Shown here: positions 1 to 8,399 of the stretch, in pieces
Layout of the letters: the number at the start of each line of letters is the position of its first letter
Numbering within the stretch: the stretch's first letter is position 1
Source of the DNA: Gammaproteobacteria bacterium
Lineage (GTDB): Bacteria > Pseudomonadota > Gammaproteobacteria > Xanthomonadales > Xanthomonadaceae
NCBI GenBank assembly: GCA_025352045.1
Contig: JANXUD010000116.1
Span: 1-53,356 of the forward strand
DNA: 53,356 bases
Direction of reading: 5' to 3'
Notes under the pieces: generated by a model
The model's input: the letters and a program-made list of their open reading frames with translations, nothing else
Told to the model about the DNA's origin: nothing
The model's database searches: none
Program-made: the position numbers and the translations under genes

Positions 1-347
1 TGCACCGCGGAATCGAGTTCCACCACGCTGCAGCCCGCGGCGCGAGCCTGCTCCATGCACCAGTCAAGCAGCATCTTGCCGAAGCCGCGCGAACGCGCGG
101 CTTCGGCCGAGACCAGGTCGTCGACCTCGAGCATCGCGCCAGTCCGCAGCATGTCGGTGATGCGATAGCCGGCGACGGCCTGCACGCCACCGGCGTCGGC
201 GACGAACGCCAGCCGATAGCCGTGCGCTTCCATGCCGCGGACGCGCGCGACGAACTCCTCGCGCGCCAGGTGCGGCCGCAGCAGGGCCATCACCGGGTAG
301 CAGGCGTCGATCTGGGCATCCGTGCTGGCGGTCTCGACCCCGGGCAT
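1..347 (-). CDS. GNAT family N-acetyltransferase (3' end outside window)
   Basis: The minus-strand frame opens at an ATG at 347 and runs off the left edge after about 115 residues. The visible part carries the GNAT beta-strand pattern and the acetyl-CoA pyrophosphate loop: after a hydrophobic strand (MLEVDDLV, residues about 72-79) comes R-S-R-G-F-G-K (85-91), then an amphipathic helix and an A-x-x-G-C-x-x-V-x-L-D-S strand (103-113). The family moves an acetyl group from acetyl-CoA to an amine; the substrate cannot be read from sequence. It is divergent from the ABC ATPase gene at 453, with about 105 bp between them. The C-terminal quarter is missing only because the window ends. Confidence 0.85.
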   Translation of the reverse strand, partial: MPGVETASTDAQIDACYPVMALLRPHLAREEFVARVRGMEAHGYRLAFVADAGGVQAVAGYRITDMLRTGAMLEVDDLVSAEAARSRGFGKMLLDWCMEQARAAGCSVVELDSAV

Positions 348-422
348 GCGAGGGATTGTAACCCCGGGCCGGCAATCCACCCGTGCCGAAAGTTCATGGC
401 GCCGCGCTGCCGGGCATGGTGA

Positions 423-443
423 AATCCCCCATCCCAGGGGATT
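423..443. promoter_or_regulatory. 7-bp inverted repeat over the ribosome-binding region of the ABC ATPase gene
   Basis: AATCCCC (423-429) is repeated exactly as its reverse complement GGGGATT (437-443) with a 7-nt spacer. The right arm holds the only purine-rich stretch suitable as a ribosome-binding site for the ATG at 453. It could be a hairpin that masks the ribosome-binding site or a repressor site. This is inference from position only. Confidence 0.35.
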
Positions 444-452
444 GGCCAGAAC

Positions 453-1193
453 ATGATCGAAGTCAGCAACCTCACCAAGCGCTACGGTGATTTCACCGCG
501 GTGGACGACCTCAGCTTCACCGTGCGCCCCGGCGAGGTCATGGGCCTGGTCGGCCCCAATGGCGCCGGCAAGACCACCACGCTGCGCTGCCTGACCGGCA
601 TCATCCCGGCCACGCTGGGCCATTCGCGGCTGTGCGGCATGGACGTGGTGGCCGATCCGGTGGGCGCCAAGCGCCAGATGGCCTTCATCCCCGACGAGCC
701 GCGCCTGTTCGACTACCTCACCGTCGCACAGCACCTGAATTTCGTCGCCAGGTTGTACGACCTCGGCGATTACGAGGCGCGCGCGCAGGCGATCCTCACC
801 GACCTGGAGATGGCCGACAAGCAGCAGCTCCTGCCCGCCGAGTTGTCGCGCGGCATGAAGCAGAAGCTCGCCATCGCCTGCGGCCTGCTGCACCAGCCGA
901 AGGTCGTGATCTTCGACGAACCCATGACCGGCCTGGACCCGATCGGCATGCGCCGCATGAAGGGCGTGATGCGCCGGCTGGCGACGGAGGGCGCGGCGAT
1001 CATCCTCAGCTCGCACCTGCTGGGCCTGGTGGAAGAGGTCTGCACCCATCTGCTGATCCTCAAGAACGGCGTCAAGATGGCCGACGGCACCGTGGCCGAG
1101 GTGCGTGCGCGTTTCGCCGACGACGCCGACACCAGCCTGGAAGACGTGTTCTTCCGCGCCACCGGCGAGGCCGACGAGGCGAAGCTGCCTTGA
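453..1193 (+). CDS. ABC transporter ATP-binding protein
   Basis: A 246-residue nucleotide-binding subunit of an ABC-2 type exporter. Walker A is G-P-N-G-A-G-K-T-T (34-42). The signature motif is the variant L-S-R-G-M (131-135) rather than LSGGQ. Walker B is V-V-I-F-D-E-P (151-157), followed by T-G-L-D-P (159-163) and a switch His in S-S-H-L. These motifs couple ATP hydrolysis to transport at the cytoplasmic face of the inner membrane. The membrane partner begins 29 bp downstream (ATG 1223), or at an overlapping TTG at 1190, so the two are surely co-transcribed. The substrate is not evident. The ATG at 453 is the only start that fits the conserved N-terminus. Confidence 0.93.
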   Translation: MIEVSNLTKRYGDFTAVDDLSFTVRPGEVMGLVGPNGAGKTTTLRCLTGIIPATLGHSRLCGMDVVADPVGAKRQMAFIPDEPRLFDYLTVAQHLNFVARLYDLGDYEARAQAILTDLEMADKQQLLPAELSRGMKQKLAIACGLLHQPKVVIFDEPMTGLDPIGMRRMKGVMRRLATEGAAIILSSHLLGLVEEVCTHLLILKNGVKMADGTVAEVRARFADDADTSLEDVFFRATGEADEAKLP

Positions 1194-1222
1194 GTGCGGG
1201 GTTCGCCTCCGGGGCGCGGCCG

Positions 1223-2974
1223 ATGCTGCGCGCCTATGCCTACCTGCAGGCGCTGAGCGTCTACAACGGCGTGCGCGTGCGGCTGCAGCGGCTGCGCCAG
1301 CCGAAGTACCTGTTCGGTGCGCTGGCGGGCGGCGCCTACATGTATTTCTTCGCCTTCCGCCACCTGTTCGAGCGCAATGGCATGCCGGGCGTCTCGGGCT
1401 CCACGCCCGCGGCGTTCGCCGGCGTCGTCGCCGGACTGTTCGCGCTGGGCTTGCTGGTGCTCACGGTGTTGGCCTGGCTGCTTCCAGGGAGTCGTGCCGC
1501 ACTGGCTTTCACCGAGGCCGAGGTGGCGTTCCTGTTTCCCGCGCCGCTGTCGCGCACGGCGTTGATCCAGTTCAGCCTGTTGCGCTCGCAGCTGGCGATC
1601 TTCTTTTCCGCCTTCATCATGTCGCTGTTGCTGCGCCGCGGTGGCTCGCTGGGCTGGCATGCGGTGCAACACGCCTTCGCGATCTGGATCGTGCTGGCGA
1701 CGGCGCGCCTGCACCTGATGGGTGCGTCGTTCGCGCGTGAACGCCTGCTCGATTTCGGCGTGCGACCCTGGCTGCGCCGCGTGCTGGTCGGCGCGGTGGT
1801 GCTGCTGGCAGGCATCGCCACCTGGTGGTGGATCGCCAGCCACGTGCCATTACCCGGCAAGGGCGACCTCGCGGACGCCGCGGCCGTGGCGCACTACACC
1901 GGCAGCATCCTGTCCCAGCCGCCGCTGTCCTGGATGCTGGTGCCGTTCCAGTGGCTGGTCGCGCCCTTCCTCGCTCCTGACCTGCGCGCCTTCCTGCTTG
2001 CACTGGTGCCTGCACTCGGCTTGCTGGTTGCGCACTACCTGTGGGTGGTGCGCTCGCACGTCAGCTTCGAGGAAGCATCCATCGATCGCGCCCGGCAGCG
2101 CGCCGAGCGCCGGCAGGCCCGGCGCGAGGGCAAGCTGGGCAACCAGAATGGGCCGAAGAAGCCGCGCAGCGCGCCGTTCGTCCTGAAGGCGACCGGCTTC
2201 GTGCCGATCGCCTTCCTGTGGAAGGGACTGATCGCGGCCGGGCCGTTCTGGCGGCTGCGCACCTGGTTGATCGCCAGCGCCCTGGTCGTCGCGGGCTCGC
2301 TGTGGATCGGCGCCGATCCGGCGCGCCGCCCCCTGCTGCAAATCCTGGGCAGCTTGGGCGGGATGCTGTGCCTGTGGTTGCTGGTGGCCGGGCCGATGTT
2401 CCTGCAGCGCAGCCTGCGCGGCACGCTGGAATACCTCGATGTGCTCAAGGGCAGTCCGCTGCGTGGCTGGCAGATTGCCCTGGGTGAACTGCTCACGCCG
2501 GTCGCGATGATGGCGTTCGGCCAATGGCTGGGACTGTTGCTGCTGGTGATGGCCTTCGCCCCGCATGCCGGCGCCGGCTTGCTGTCGGGGCCGAACATCG
2601 TCGGCGGCGCGATCGGCATCGCGCTGCTGGCGCTGCCGATGTGCGCGCTGATGCTGTGCGTGCCGTTCGCAGGGATGATCGTGTTCCCGGCCTGGACCGT
2701 GGCCTCGGGTGGCCGCGAAGCCGGCGTCGAGGTGATGGGCCAGCGGCTGATCTTCTTCGGCGCCTACCTGGCCACCATGGTCGTGGCGCTGATCCCGGCC
2801 GCCATCGTCGGCGGCCTCGGCTTCCTGCTGGTCAACTGGCTGGCGCCGATGCCGGCGGCCCTGCTGGTGGCCGGCGTGCTGGCGGGCCTGGCCCTGGCGG
2901 TGGAGCTGGCTGGCGCGGTGGTCTGGCTGGGCGGACGCATCGACCGCTTCGACCTGGCGCAGGAATTGCGCTGA
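1223..2974 (+). CDS. ABC exporter membrane subunit (multi-spanning)
   Basis: A 583-residue, strongly hydrophobic protein with roughly ten to twelve predicted membrane segments. It has one long charged cytoplasmic stretch (about residues 280-315, rich in Arg, Gln, Ala, Gly and Lys). It follows the ATPase gene at 453 and is its likely channel partner. Size and lack of a large extracellular domain recall the putative ABC exporter family (Bacillus YthQ type), but I base this on general resemblance only. ATG 1223 starts M-L-R-A-Y-A-Y-L-Q; TTG 1190 overlapping the ATPase stop (TTGA) is an alternative start adding 11 residues. The DNA glycosylase gene follows 2 bp after the stop. Confidence 0.8.
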   Translation: MLRAYAYLQALSVYNGVRVRLQRLRQPKYLFGALAGGAYMYFFAFRHLFERNGMPGVSGSTPAAFAGVVAGLFALGLLVLTVLAWLLPGSRAALAFTEAEVAFLFPAPLSRTALIQFSLLRSQLAIFFSAFIMSLLLRRGGSLGWHAVQHAFAIWIVLATARLHLMGASFARERLLDFGVRPWLRRVLVGAVVLLAGIATWWWIASHVPLPGKGDLADAAAVAHYTGSILSQPPLSWMLVPFQWLVAPFLAPDLRAFLLALVPALGLLVAHYLWVVRSHVSFEEASIDRARQRAERRQARREGKLGNQNGPKKPRSAPFVLKATGFVPIAFLWKGLIAAGPFWRLRTWLIASALVVAGSLWIGADPARRPLLQILGSLGGMLCLWLLVAGPMFLQRSLRGTLEYLDVLKGSPLRGWQIALGELLTPVAMMAFGQWLGLLLLVMAFAPHAGAGLLSGPNIVGGAIGIALLALPMCALMLCVPFAGMIVFPAWTVASGGREAGVEVMGQRLIFFGAYLATMVVALIPAAIVGGLGFLLVNWLAPMPAALLVAGVLAGLALAVELAGAVVWLGGRIDRFDLAQELR

Positions 2975-2976
2975 CG

Positions 2977-3555
2977 ATGAAGCTTGCGCGTGCGTTCTTC
3001 GCGCGCGATTCGCGCCTGGTCGCGCCCGACCTGCTCAACAAGGTACTGGTCGCCGGCGACGGCCGGCGCGGCCGCATCGTCGAAGTCGAGGCCTATGCCG
3101 AGGACGATCCCGCCGCCCACACCTACGGCGGCCAGACGCCGCGCAACGCCAGCATGTTCGGGCCAGCGGGGCACCTGTACGTGTATCGCAGCTATGGCAT
3201 CCACTGGTGCGCCAACATCGTCTGCGCCGCGGTGGGCAGCGGCGCGGGCGTCCTGCTGCGCGCGCTCGAGCCACTGGACGGCCTGCCCCTGATGCGCGCC
3301 GCGCGCCCACTTGCCCGCAGCGATCGCGACCTGTGCCGTGGCCCCGGCCGGCTGTCGCAGGCCATGGGCATCACCGGCGACGACGATGGCGCCGACCTGC
3401 TGGCGCGCGCGGCGCGCTTTCGCCTGCTCGACGACAGCACGCCGCCGCCGGCGGACGCACACGCGCATGCCACGCCGCGGATCGGCATCAGCAAGGCCGT
3501 GGACCAGCCCTGGCGCTGGATCGTGCCAGGCAACCGCTTCGTCTCGCGCGGCTAG
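2977..3555 (+). CDS. mpg: 3-methyladenine DNA glycosylase (AAG/MPG family)
   Basis: A 192-residue base-excision repair enzyme that flips out alkylated or deaminated purines (3-methyladenine, hypoxanthine, ethenoadenine) and cleaves the N-glycosidic bond. Family landmarks are V-E-V-E-A-Y (35-40), where the second Glu (E38) matches the catalytic Glu of human AAG, then A-A-H-T-Y-G-G-x-T-x-R-N-x-x-M-F, Y-V-Y-R-S-Y-G-I-H-W-C-x-N-I-V, and a late L-C-x-G-P-G-R-L-x-x-A-M-G-I. Its length matches bacterial members. The ATG at 2977 is 2 bp after the ABC exporter stop, so translational coupling is likely; I see no functional link between the two. Confidence 0.95.
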   Translation: MKLARAFFARDSRLVAPDLLNKVLVAGDGRRGRIVEVEAYAEDDPAAHTYGGQTPRNASMFGPAGHLYVYRSYGIHWCANIVCAAVGSGAGVLLRALEPLDGLPLMRAARPLARSDRDLCRGPGRLSQAMGITGDDDGADLLARAARFRLLDDSTPPPADAHAHATPRIGISKAVDQPWRWIVPGNRFVSRG

Positions 3556-3561
3556 CCCGCC

Positions 3562-4503
3562 TCAGTGCAGCCCGATGGTGCGCTCGCGCCAGGTGGCGGC
3601 CGTCTGTGGCTTGACGAACAGCATGCGCACGCTCGGATGCGCCGCCTGCACCGCGAACTCGATCCGGTTGACGCACTGCTCGATGGCCGTGGTGTCCAGC
3701 GCGTCCTCGAACTCGGCGCTGAGCGAGGCGATCACGGTGTCCGGCCCCAACTGCACCGTGATCACGCCATTGGCGCAGCGGATGCCCAGGTCCTGGCCGG
3801 CGATTCGCAGGATCGTATTCCTTACCTTCGGGTGCGCCGCCTCGCCCAGCAGCAAGTCCTTGGTTTCGCGCGCCAGCAGCAGCGACGAGGCCGCCAGCAC
3901 GCAGCCGATCAGTACCGACGCCAGGCCATCGAGGGTCGGCATGTGCCAGTACTGCGCGGCGGCGATGCCAACGAAGGCGATCAGCACGCCGAGCAGGGCC
4001 GCGCTGTCCTCGAACAGCACGGTGAAGGTGGTCGGATCCTTGCTGCGCCGGAACGCCTCGTAGAATCCAAGCTTGCCCTGCGCGGCGCGGAAGGCGCGCA
4101 ATGCGATCCACCACGATGCGCCTTCGACCACGAAGGCGATCGCGAGCACCACGTAGTTGGCCAGCGGACGGGCCATCGCGTGCGGATGCATCATGTGCGC
4201 GACGCCTTCGAACATCGACACGCCGGCCCCCAGAGACAGCACCAGCAGGGAGACGATGAAGCTCCAGAAATACAGCTCGCGCCCGTGCCCGAAGGGATGC
4301 GCGAGATCGGCGGGCAGGGCGGCACGGCGGCGGCCGTAGATCAGCAGGAGCTCGTTGCTGGTGTCCACCAGCGAGTGCACGCCCTCGCTGAGCATCGCCG
4401 AGCTGCCGGTCAGGGCGGCGGCCACGAACTTGATGACGGCGATGGCAAGGTTGGCGGCCAGCGCCGCCCACACCACCCGGTTGCCTCCTTCGCGTTGCGC
4501 CAT
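3562..4503 (-). CDS. Cation diffusion facilitator (CDF) family metal transporter
   Basis: A 313-residue inner-membrane transporter with six predicted membrane segments and a soluble C-terminal domain ending around residue 300. TM2 holds the CDF site in S-E-G-V-H-S-L-V-D (HxxxD). TM5, which in zinc CDFs has a second HxxxD, reads F-E-D-S-A-A-L-L-G, as in the SLC30A9/ZnT9-like branch, so transport of zinc is less certain than for YiiP. ATG 4503 is preferred: the longer frame upstream begins only with TTG and adds 13 non-conserved residues. It converges with the glycosylase gene (6 bp gap) and diverges from the SDR gene at 4609. Confidence 0.9.
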   Translation of the reverse strand: MAQREGGNRVVWAALAANLAIAVIKFVAAALTGSSAMLSEGVHSLVDTSNELLLIYGRRRAALPADLAHPFGHGRELYFWSFIVSLLVLSLGAGVSMFEGVAHMMHPHAMARPLANYVVLAIAFVVEGASWWIALRAFRAAQGKLGFYEAFRRSKDPTTFTVLFEDSAALLGVLIAFVGIAAAQYWHMPTLDGLASVLIGCVLAASSLLLARETKDLLLGEAAHPKVRNTILRIAGQDLGIRCANGVITVQLGPDTVIASLSAEFEDALDTTAIEQCVNRIEFAVQAAHPSVRMLFVKPQTAATWRERTIGLH

Positions 4504-4608
4504 GGCCCCATTCTGCACCCGCCGGCCTCCACGCCAGCGCAATGGCGGGCCAGCCGGGGCCTGCCTGGTTCACGGCGCGCAGACATGGGGGCCTCGTAGC
4601 ATGCGCAC

Positions 4609-5358
4609 ATGCAGACCGCACTGATCACCGGCGCCCGCAGCGGCATCGCCCGCGCGCTCGCCCGCCACCTGTCCGACGCCGGCTGGCGGGTTGCGCTCGT
4701 TTCGCGCGATGCCGCGGCCGATGGCGAACCCGCGCCCGCCGGGGCCTTCATCCTGGGCGCGGCCGACGTGTCCACGGAAGCCGGCGCGTCCCAAGCGCTT
4801 CGCGATGCATCGGACTGCTTCGGCGCCCCGCCGTCGGCCGTGGTCAATTGCGCCGGCAGCACGCTCATCGCCCCGATCACCCGCACCAGCGAAGCGCAGT
4901 ACCGCGCGGTGCTGGCCGCCAACCTGGACACCTGCTTCTTCGTCGCCAAGGCCTATGCCGCGGCCCTGGCCGGCGGCAAGCAGCCGGGCGCGCTGCTGAT
5001 GTTCTCGTCGGTGGTCGCCGGCACGGGCGTGGCCAACCACCCGGCGATCGCGGCCGCCAAGGGCGGTGTCGAAGCGCTGGTGCGTGCGCTGGCGGCGGAT
5101 TACTCGGCGTCGGGCCTGCGGGTGAATTGCATCGCGCCCGGCCTGACCCGCACGCCGATGACCGCGCGAATGCTCGGCAACGAGGCCTCGGTCAAGCAGG
5201 TCGTGGCGCAATATCCGCTCGGTCGCCATGGCGAGGCCGAGGATGCCGCGGCACTTGCCGCCTTCCTGATATCAGATGCGGCTGGATGGATCACCGGGCA
5301 GGTGATCGGCCTGGATGGCGGCTTCGGCGCGGTGCGGCCTTACGTCAGGGCAGGCTGA
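4609..5358 (+). CDS. Short-chain dehydrogenase/reductase family protein, atypical (no catalytic Tyr)
   Basis: A 249-residue Rossmann-fold protein. The dinucleotide motif T-G-A-R-S-G-I-A is at 7-14, the N-C-A-G strand near residue 83, the active-site Ser region F-S-S-V-V-A-G at 132-138, and the helix motif I-A-A-A-K-G-G at 147-153. In classical SDRs this last motif is Y-x-x-x-K. Here the Tyr position is Ile147 (codon ATC at 5047-5049) while Lys151 is kept. The cofactor fold is intact, including the late G-x-x-x-G-G-F-G, so it may bind NAD(P) but use another proton donor or act non-catalytically. A subgroup of bacterial SDRs with an xAAIAAAK motif exists, so this need not be a recent mutation. 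Confidence 0.88.
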   Translation: MQTALITGARSGIARALARHLSDAGWRVALVSRDAAADGEPAPAGAFILGAADVSTEAGASQALRDASDCFGAPPSAVVNCAGSTLIAPITRTSEAQYRAVLAANLDTCFFVAKAYAAALAGGKQPGALLMFSSVVAGTGVANHPAIAAAKGGVEALVRALAADYSASGLRVNCIAPGLTRTPMTARMLGNEASVKQVVAQYPLGRHGEAEDAAALAAFLISDAAGWITGQVIGLDGGFGAVRPYVRAG

Positions 5359-5420
5359 CGGCCTGGGCCGCGCATTCCGTGGCGCCAGCACATTCGTGCG
5401 CCATTCGGATCCCTGGCGAC

Positions 5421-5861
5421 TCAGTGCGGTTTGGCGTCGCCGCCCAAGCCCGCCCCACCGCCGCTGCTGCCGCCCAGCGGCTTGCGCAGGCGCAGCAGGT
5501 TTCGAACCTTCAGCACCAGCTCGGCGGTATCCACGGGCTTGGTGAGATAGTCCTCGGCGCCGGTACCCAGGCCGACGACGCGCGCGCCACGGCCCACCTG
5601 GGCCGACACCATGATGATCGGGATCCGCGCTGTGGCGGGATCGGACTTGACCATGGTCGCGACAGCGTAGCCGTCCATGTCCGGCATGCTGACATCGAGC
5701 AGGATGAGGTCGGGCGCCTCGTTGAGGATGGATGTAATGGCCAGCTTGCCGCTGCTGACGCTGGTCGTGTCGTAACCGGCCGGCCCCAGCACCTGTTCGA
5801 GCATGGCGCAGATGTCCGGCTGGTCGTCGACGATGAGGATCCTGGCGTTGTGCATGTCCAT
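5421..5861 (-). CDS. Stand-alone receiver-domain response regulator
   Basis: A 146-residue protein consisting of one CheY-like receiver and a short Gly-rich tail. The acidic pair D12-D13 and phospho-acceptor Asp56 (in L-L-D-V-S-M-P-D-M-D-G) are present, as are the switch Ser (I-M-V-S-A) and Lys (L-T-K-P-V-D). No output domain follows; the last 20 residues are low-complexity Gly/Ser. It may be a phospho-relay intermediate or act by protein contact, as in PilG/PilH or type IV pilus systems. ATG 5861 has AGGA five bases upstream; a second ATG lies two codons in. It is divergent from the DUF937 gene. Its partner kinase is not in the window. Confidence 0.9.
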   Translation of the reverse strand: MDMHNARILIVDDQPDICAMLEQVLGPAGYDTTSVSSGKLAITSILNEAPDLILLDVSMPDMDGYAVATMVKSDPATARIPIIMVSAQVGRGARVVGLGTGAEDYLTKPVDTAELVLKVRNLLRLRKPLGGSSGGGAGLGGDAKPH

Positions 5862-6017
5862 GCGTTCCTGACGTTCGCTGACCTGCACTATTCGCCCCGG
5901 GCGCTTTGCTGGCAAGGGAGTCTGGCGATTTGCGTTGCCGGCGTGCAGTCGGGGTTCAGCGCGCGAACAGGCGCGCGCGCCTAACATCGGAACTCCCCCG
6001 CTAGAGGACGCCCCGCC

Positions 6018-6710
6018 ATGAGCTCGATCACCGAAGGTTTGCTGTCGCAGCTGCAGGGCAATCCGCTGCAGCAGATCAGCCAGAAGCTTGGCATCGACGC
6101 CGGTACGGCCGGCACGGCCATCGCCGCAGCCCTGCCCCTGTTGATCGGCACGCTGGGCCGCAACGCCAGCCAGCCGCAGGGCGCGAGCGCCCTGTTCGGC
6201 GCCCTGCAGGACCACCGCGGCCAGGACATTGGAAGCGTCCTGGGCAGCGCGCTGGGCGGCGGCGGCCAGGGCAGCGAGATCCTCGGCCACATGTTCGGTG
6301 CACGCCAGGACATCGCGGCGCAAGGCCTGGGCTCGGCGACGGGCCTGGCCCCGGACAAGGCGCACATGTTGCTGCGTTGGCTGGCCCCGATTGCGATGGC
6401 CTACATCGCCAAGCGCATGTTCGACGCGCGCCAGGGGCATGCCGCCGGCGCCGGTGGCCCCGGCAGCATCGTGGCGGCCGACAATCATGCGGCAACCCCG
6501 ACCGCCGACGACCTCGGCCGGACCTTGGGGCACGAAGCCACGCAGATCCAGCAGCAGGGCGGCCTCGGCGGCGGCCTGCTCGGTGCCGTGCTGGATCGCA
6601 ACCACGACGGCAAGGTGGATTTCTCCGACCTCGCCGGAATGGCCGGCAACGGGGGCGACCTGGGCAGCGTGCTGGGTAGTGTCCTGGGTGGCGCCAACCG
6701 AACGTCCTGA
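6018..6710 (+). CDS. DUF937 family protein with C-terminal EF-hand-like loop
   Basis: A 230-residue protein. The N-terminal two thirds is the Ala/Gly/Gln-rich helical DUF937 (YidB-like) domain: repeated L-L-x-Q-L-Q-G-N-P, A-A-L-P-L-L-I-G-T-L, G-S-V-L-G-S-A-L-G-G-G. Near the end, residues 193-204 read D-R-N-H-D-G-K-V-D-F-S-D, a good match to a calcium-binding EF-hand/dockerin-type loop (D-x-N-x-D-G-x-x-D). It is followed by G-S-V-L-G-S-V-L-G-G. No signal peptide is seen. The family's role is poorly known. The stop is 4 bp from the convergent MFS gene. Confidence 0.85.
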   Translation: MSSITEGLLSQLQGNPLQQISQKLGIDAGTAGTAIAAALPLLIGTLGRNASQPQGASALFGALQDHRGQDIGSVLGSALGGGGQGSEILGHMFGARQDIAAQGLGSATGLAPDKAHMLLRWLAPIAMAYIAKRMFDARQGHAAGAGGPGSIVAADNHAATPTADDLGRTLGHEATQIQQQGGLGGGLLGAVLDRNHDGKVDFSDLAGMAGNGGDLGSVLGSVLGGANRTS

Positions 6711-6714
6711 GGCG

Positions 6715-8355
6715 CTAACGCCCCAGGAAGTGCCGGATCACTGCCTGTGACCCGGGCACCAGAAGATGCCGCACGCGCGCCTGCAGGCGCGCTTCCTCGC
6801 CGGTGACGCGGCCATGCTGGCGCAGGTGCTCGAGCCAGGACGCCGCGAAGAAATATTCCAGGAAACGGTTCGGGGCCGCGGTGTCTTCCATCAGGCCCCA
6901 CTCGATCGCGCCGTCACGCTTGCGCGCGGTGCCCAGGTGCTGCATCAGCGCCTGGAACTCGTCCACGTGCGCGGCGGCGACGTCGTATTCCACCGTCACC
7001 ATCACCGGCCCGCGGTCGCCTTCAGCCTCGACCGCCAGCACCGGTTCGGGCCAGTGCGCGGACGGCATCACGTCGAGTGTCTCGGCGCGGCCCAGGCTCC
7101 AGCGCCGTGACCACAGGCCGGACAGCACCGCCACGCCGGCCGCGGAACCCATGGCCCACTGCATCGAGGCATGTTGCGCGACCGCGCCCCAGACCAGGCT
7201 GCCGACCGCCATCGCCAGCGACAGCACCATGATGTAAAGCGCCAGCCCACGCGCCCGCACCCAGGGCGGCAGCGAGGTCTGCGCCGCCATCTGCAAGGAG
7301 CTGAGCACGGTGATCCAGGCAAAGCCGTTGACCAGCATCACGGCGCACAGCAAGGGCACGGAGGCGACCACGCCCGCGAGCGCGGTGCACAGGGCATTGC
7401 CCAGCGCGCCGAGCAGGATCATGCGGTCCAGGTCCAGCTGCTTGCGCAGCCTCGGCATCAGCACCGCGCCGGTGACGGCGCCCACGCCGATGCACATGAG
7501 CAGGATGCCGTAGACGCCGGCCGACTGGCGCAGCGTGGTGTGCACCAGGATGGGCAGCAGGGCCGAGATCGCGCTGCCGGGCAGGAAGAACAGGAAGGCG
7601 CGCGCCAGCACGGCCTGGAAGACCGGCGCATGCACGGCATAGCGCAGGCCCGCGCGCAAGGCGCCGGCGAAGCGTTCCGGCGGCAGCGCATCGGCGCGCG
7701 GCGCTGGCTTCCACCGCCACCAGACGAAGGCGATGCCGACGAAGCTGGCGGCATTGATCACGAAGCAGGCGGCGATGCTGTACTGCGCGACGATGACGCC
7801 GCCCAGCGCCGGCCCGATCGAGCGCGCGATGTTCATGCTCACCGAACCCAGCGCCGCCGCGGGCCCGAGCAGCGAACGCGGCACCAGCTCCGGCGTCGCC
7901 GCGGCCTGTGCCGGCCGCCCCATCGCCGCGCCGATGCCCAGGGCGAAGGTGAGCGCGAGCAGGCTGGTCGCGTCCAGCCTGTGCGCGCCTGCCAGGAGCG
8001 CCAGTCCGGTCGACGCGGCGATCATCCACAGCTGGGTCAGGATCAGGTACTTGCGCCGGTCCACGATGTCGGCCAGCGCGCCGGCGCTCAGCGACAGCAG
8101 CACGACCGGCAGGGTGGTGGCTGACTGCACCGCCGCCACCATCAGCGGCGTGCCGATGCCGGCCATCAGCCAGGCGGCGGCGACATCGTTGACCCAGGTG
8201 CCGATGTTGCCGACCAGCACGGCCAGCCACATCGAGCGGAAGTCGGGATAGCGCAGCGGCGCCCAGGCACCGGTGGTCGGCAGGCCCGGCGCCGTCGGCG
8301 CCGCCGCTCCGGCCGGGCGCGGGGCGGTTGACGGCGGGAGAGGGGGCGCGGCCAT
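6715..8355 (-). CDS. MFS transporter (EntS/MFS_3 type) with C-terminal soluble domain
   Basis: A 546-residue protein. After a Pro/Ala-rich N-terminus (1-30) come about twelve membrane segments (about 35-420) with MFS motif A after TM2 (G-A-L-A-D-I-V-D-R-R). A soluble tail of about 110 residues follows (V-T-V-E-Y-D-V-A-A-A-H-V-D-E-F ... F-L-E-Y-F-F-A-A-S-W-L-E-H-L-R-Q-H-x-R). That tail resembles an antibiotic-biosynthesis-monooxygenase-like ferredoxin fold, as known for the MFS_3 family. Members such as EntS export siderophores; here the substrate is unknown and no siderophore genes are nearby. The ATG at 8355 lies 44 bp from the stop of the upstream exported protein gene, so co-transcription is possible. 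Confidence 0.88.
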   Translation of the reverse strand: MAAPPLPPSTAPRPAGAAAPTAPGLPTTGAWAPLRYPDFRSMWLAVLVGNIGTWVNDVAAAWLMAGIGTPLMVAAVQSATTLPVVLLSLSAGALADIVDRRKYLILTQLWMIAASTGLALLAGAHRLDATSLLALTFALGIGAAMGRPAQAAATPELVPRSLLGPAAALGSVSMNIARSIGPALGGVIVAQYSIAACFVINAASFVGIAFVWWRWKPAPRADALPPERFAGALRAGLRYAVHAPVFQAVLARAFLFFLPGSAISALLPILVHTTLRQSAGVYGILLMCIGVGAVTGAVLMPRLRKQLDLDRMILLGALGNALCTALAGVVASVPLLCAVMLVNGFAWITVLSSLQMAAQTSLPPWVRARGLALYIMVLSLAMAVGSLVWGAVAQHASMQWAMGSAAGVAVLSGLWSRRWSLGRAETLDVMPSAHWPEPVLAVEAEGDRGPVMVTVEYDVAAAHVDEFQALMQHLGTARKRDGAIEWGLMEDTAAPNRFLEYFFAASWLEHLRQHGRVTGEEARLQARVRHLLVPGSQAVIRHFLGR

Positions 8356-8399
8356 GGTCCGGCATTATCGCCGGACCAGGCCCCTGATTTGTCCCGGGA

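Noticed and set aside
632-1222. Upstream extension of the exporter membrane protein to 780 residues
   Set aside because: This part is the ATPase gene read in another frame; the membrane protein character begins only after ATG 1223.
5869-6605. N-terminal extension of the receiver protein through the DUF937 gene
   Set aside because: The receiver domain begins at ATG 5861 with its own AGGA site; upstream is the reverse strand of the DUF937 gene.
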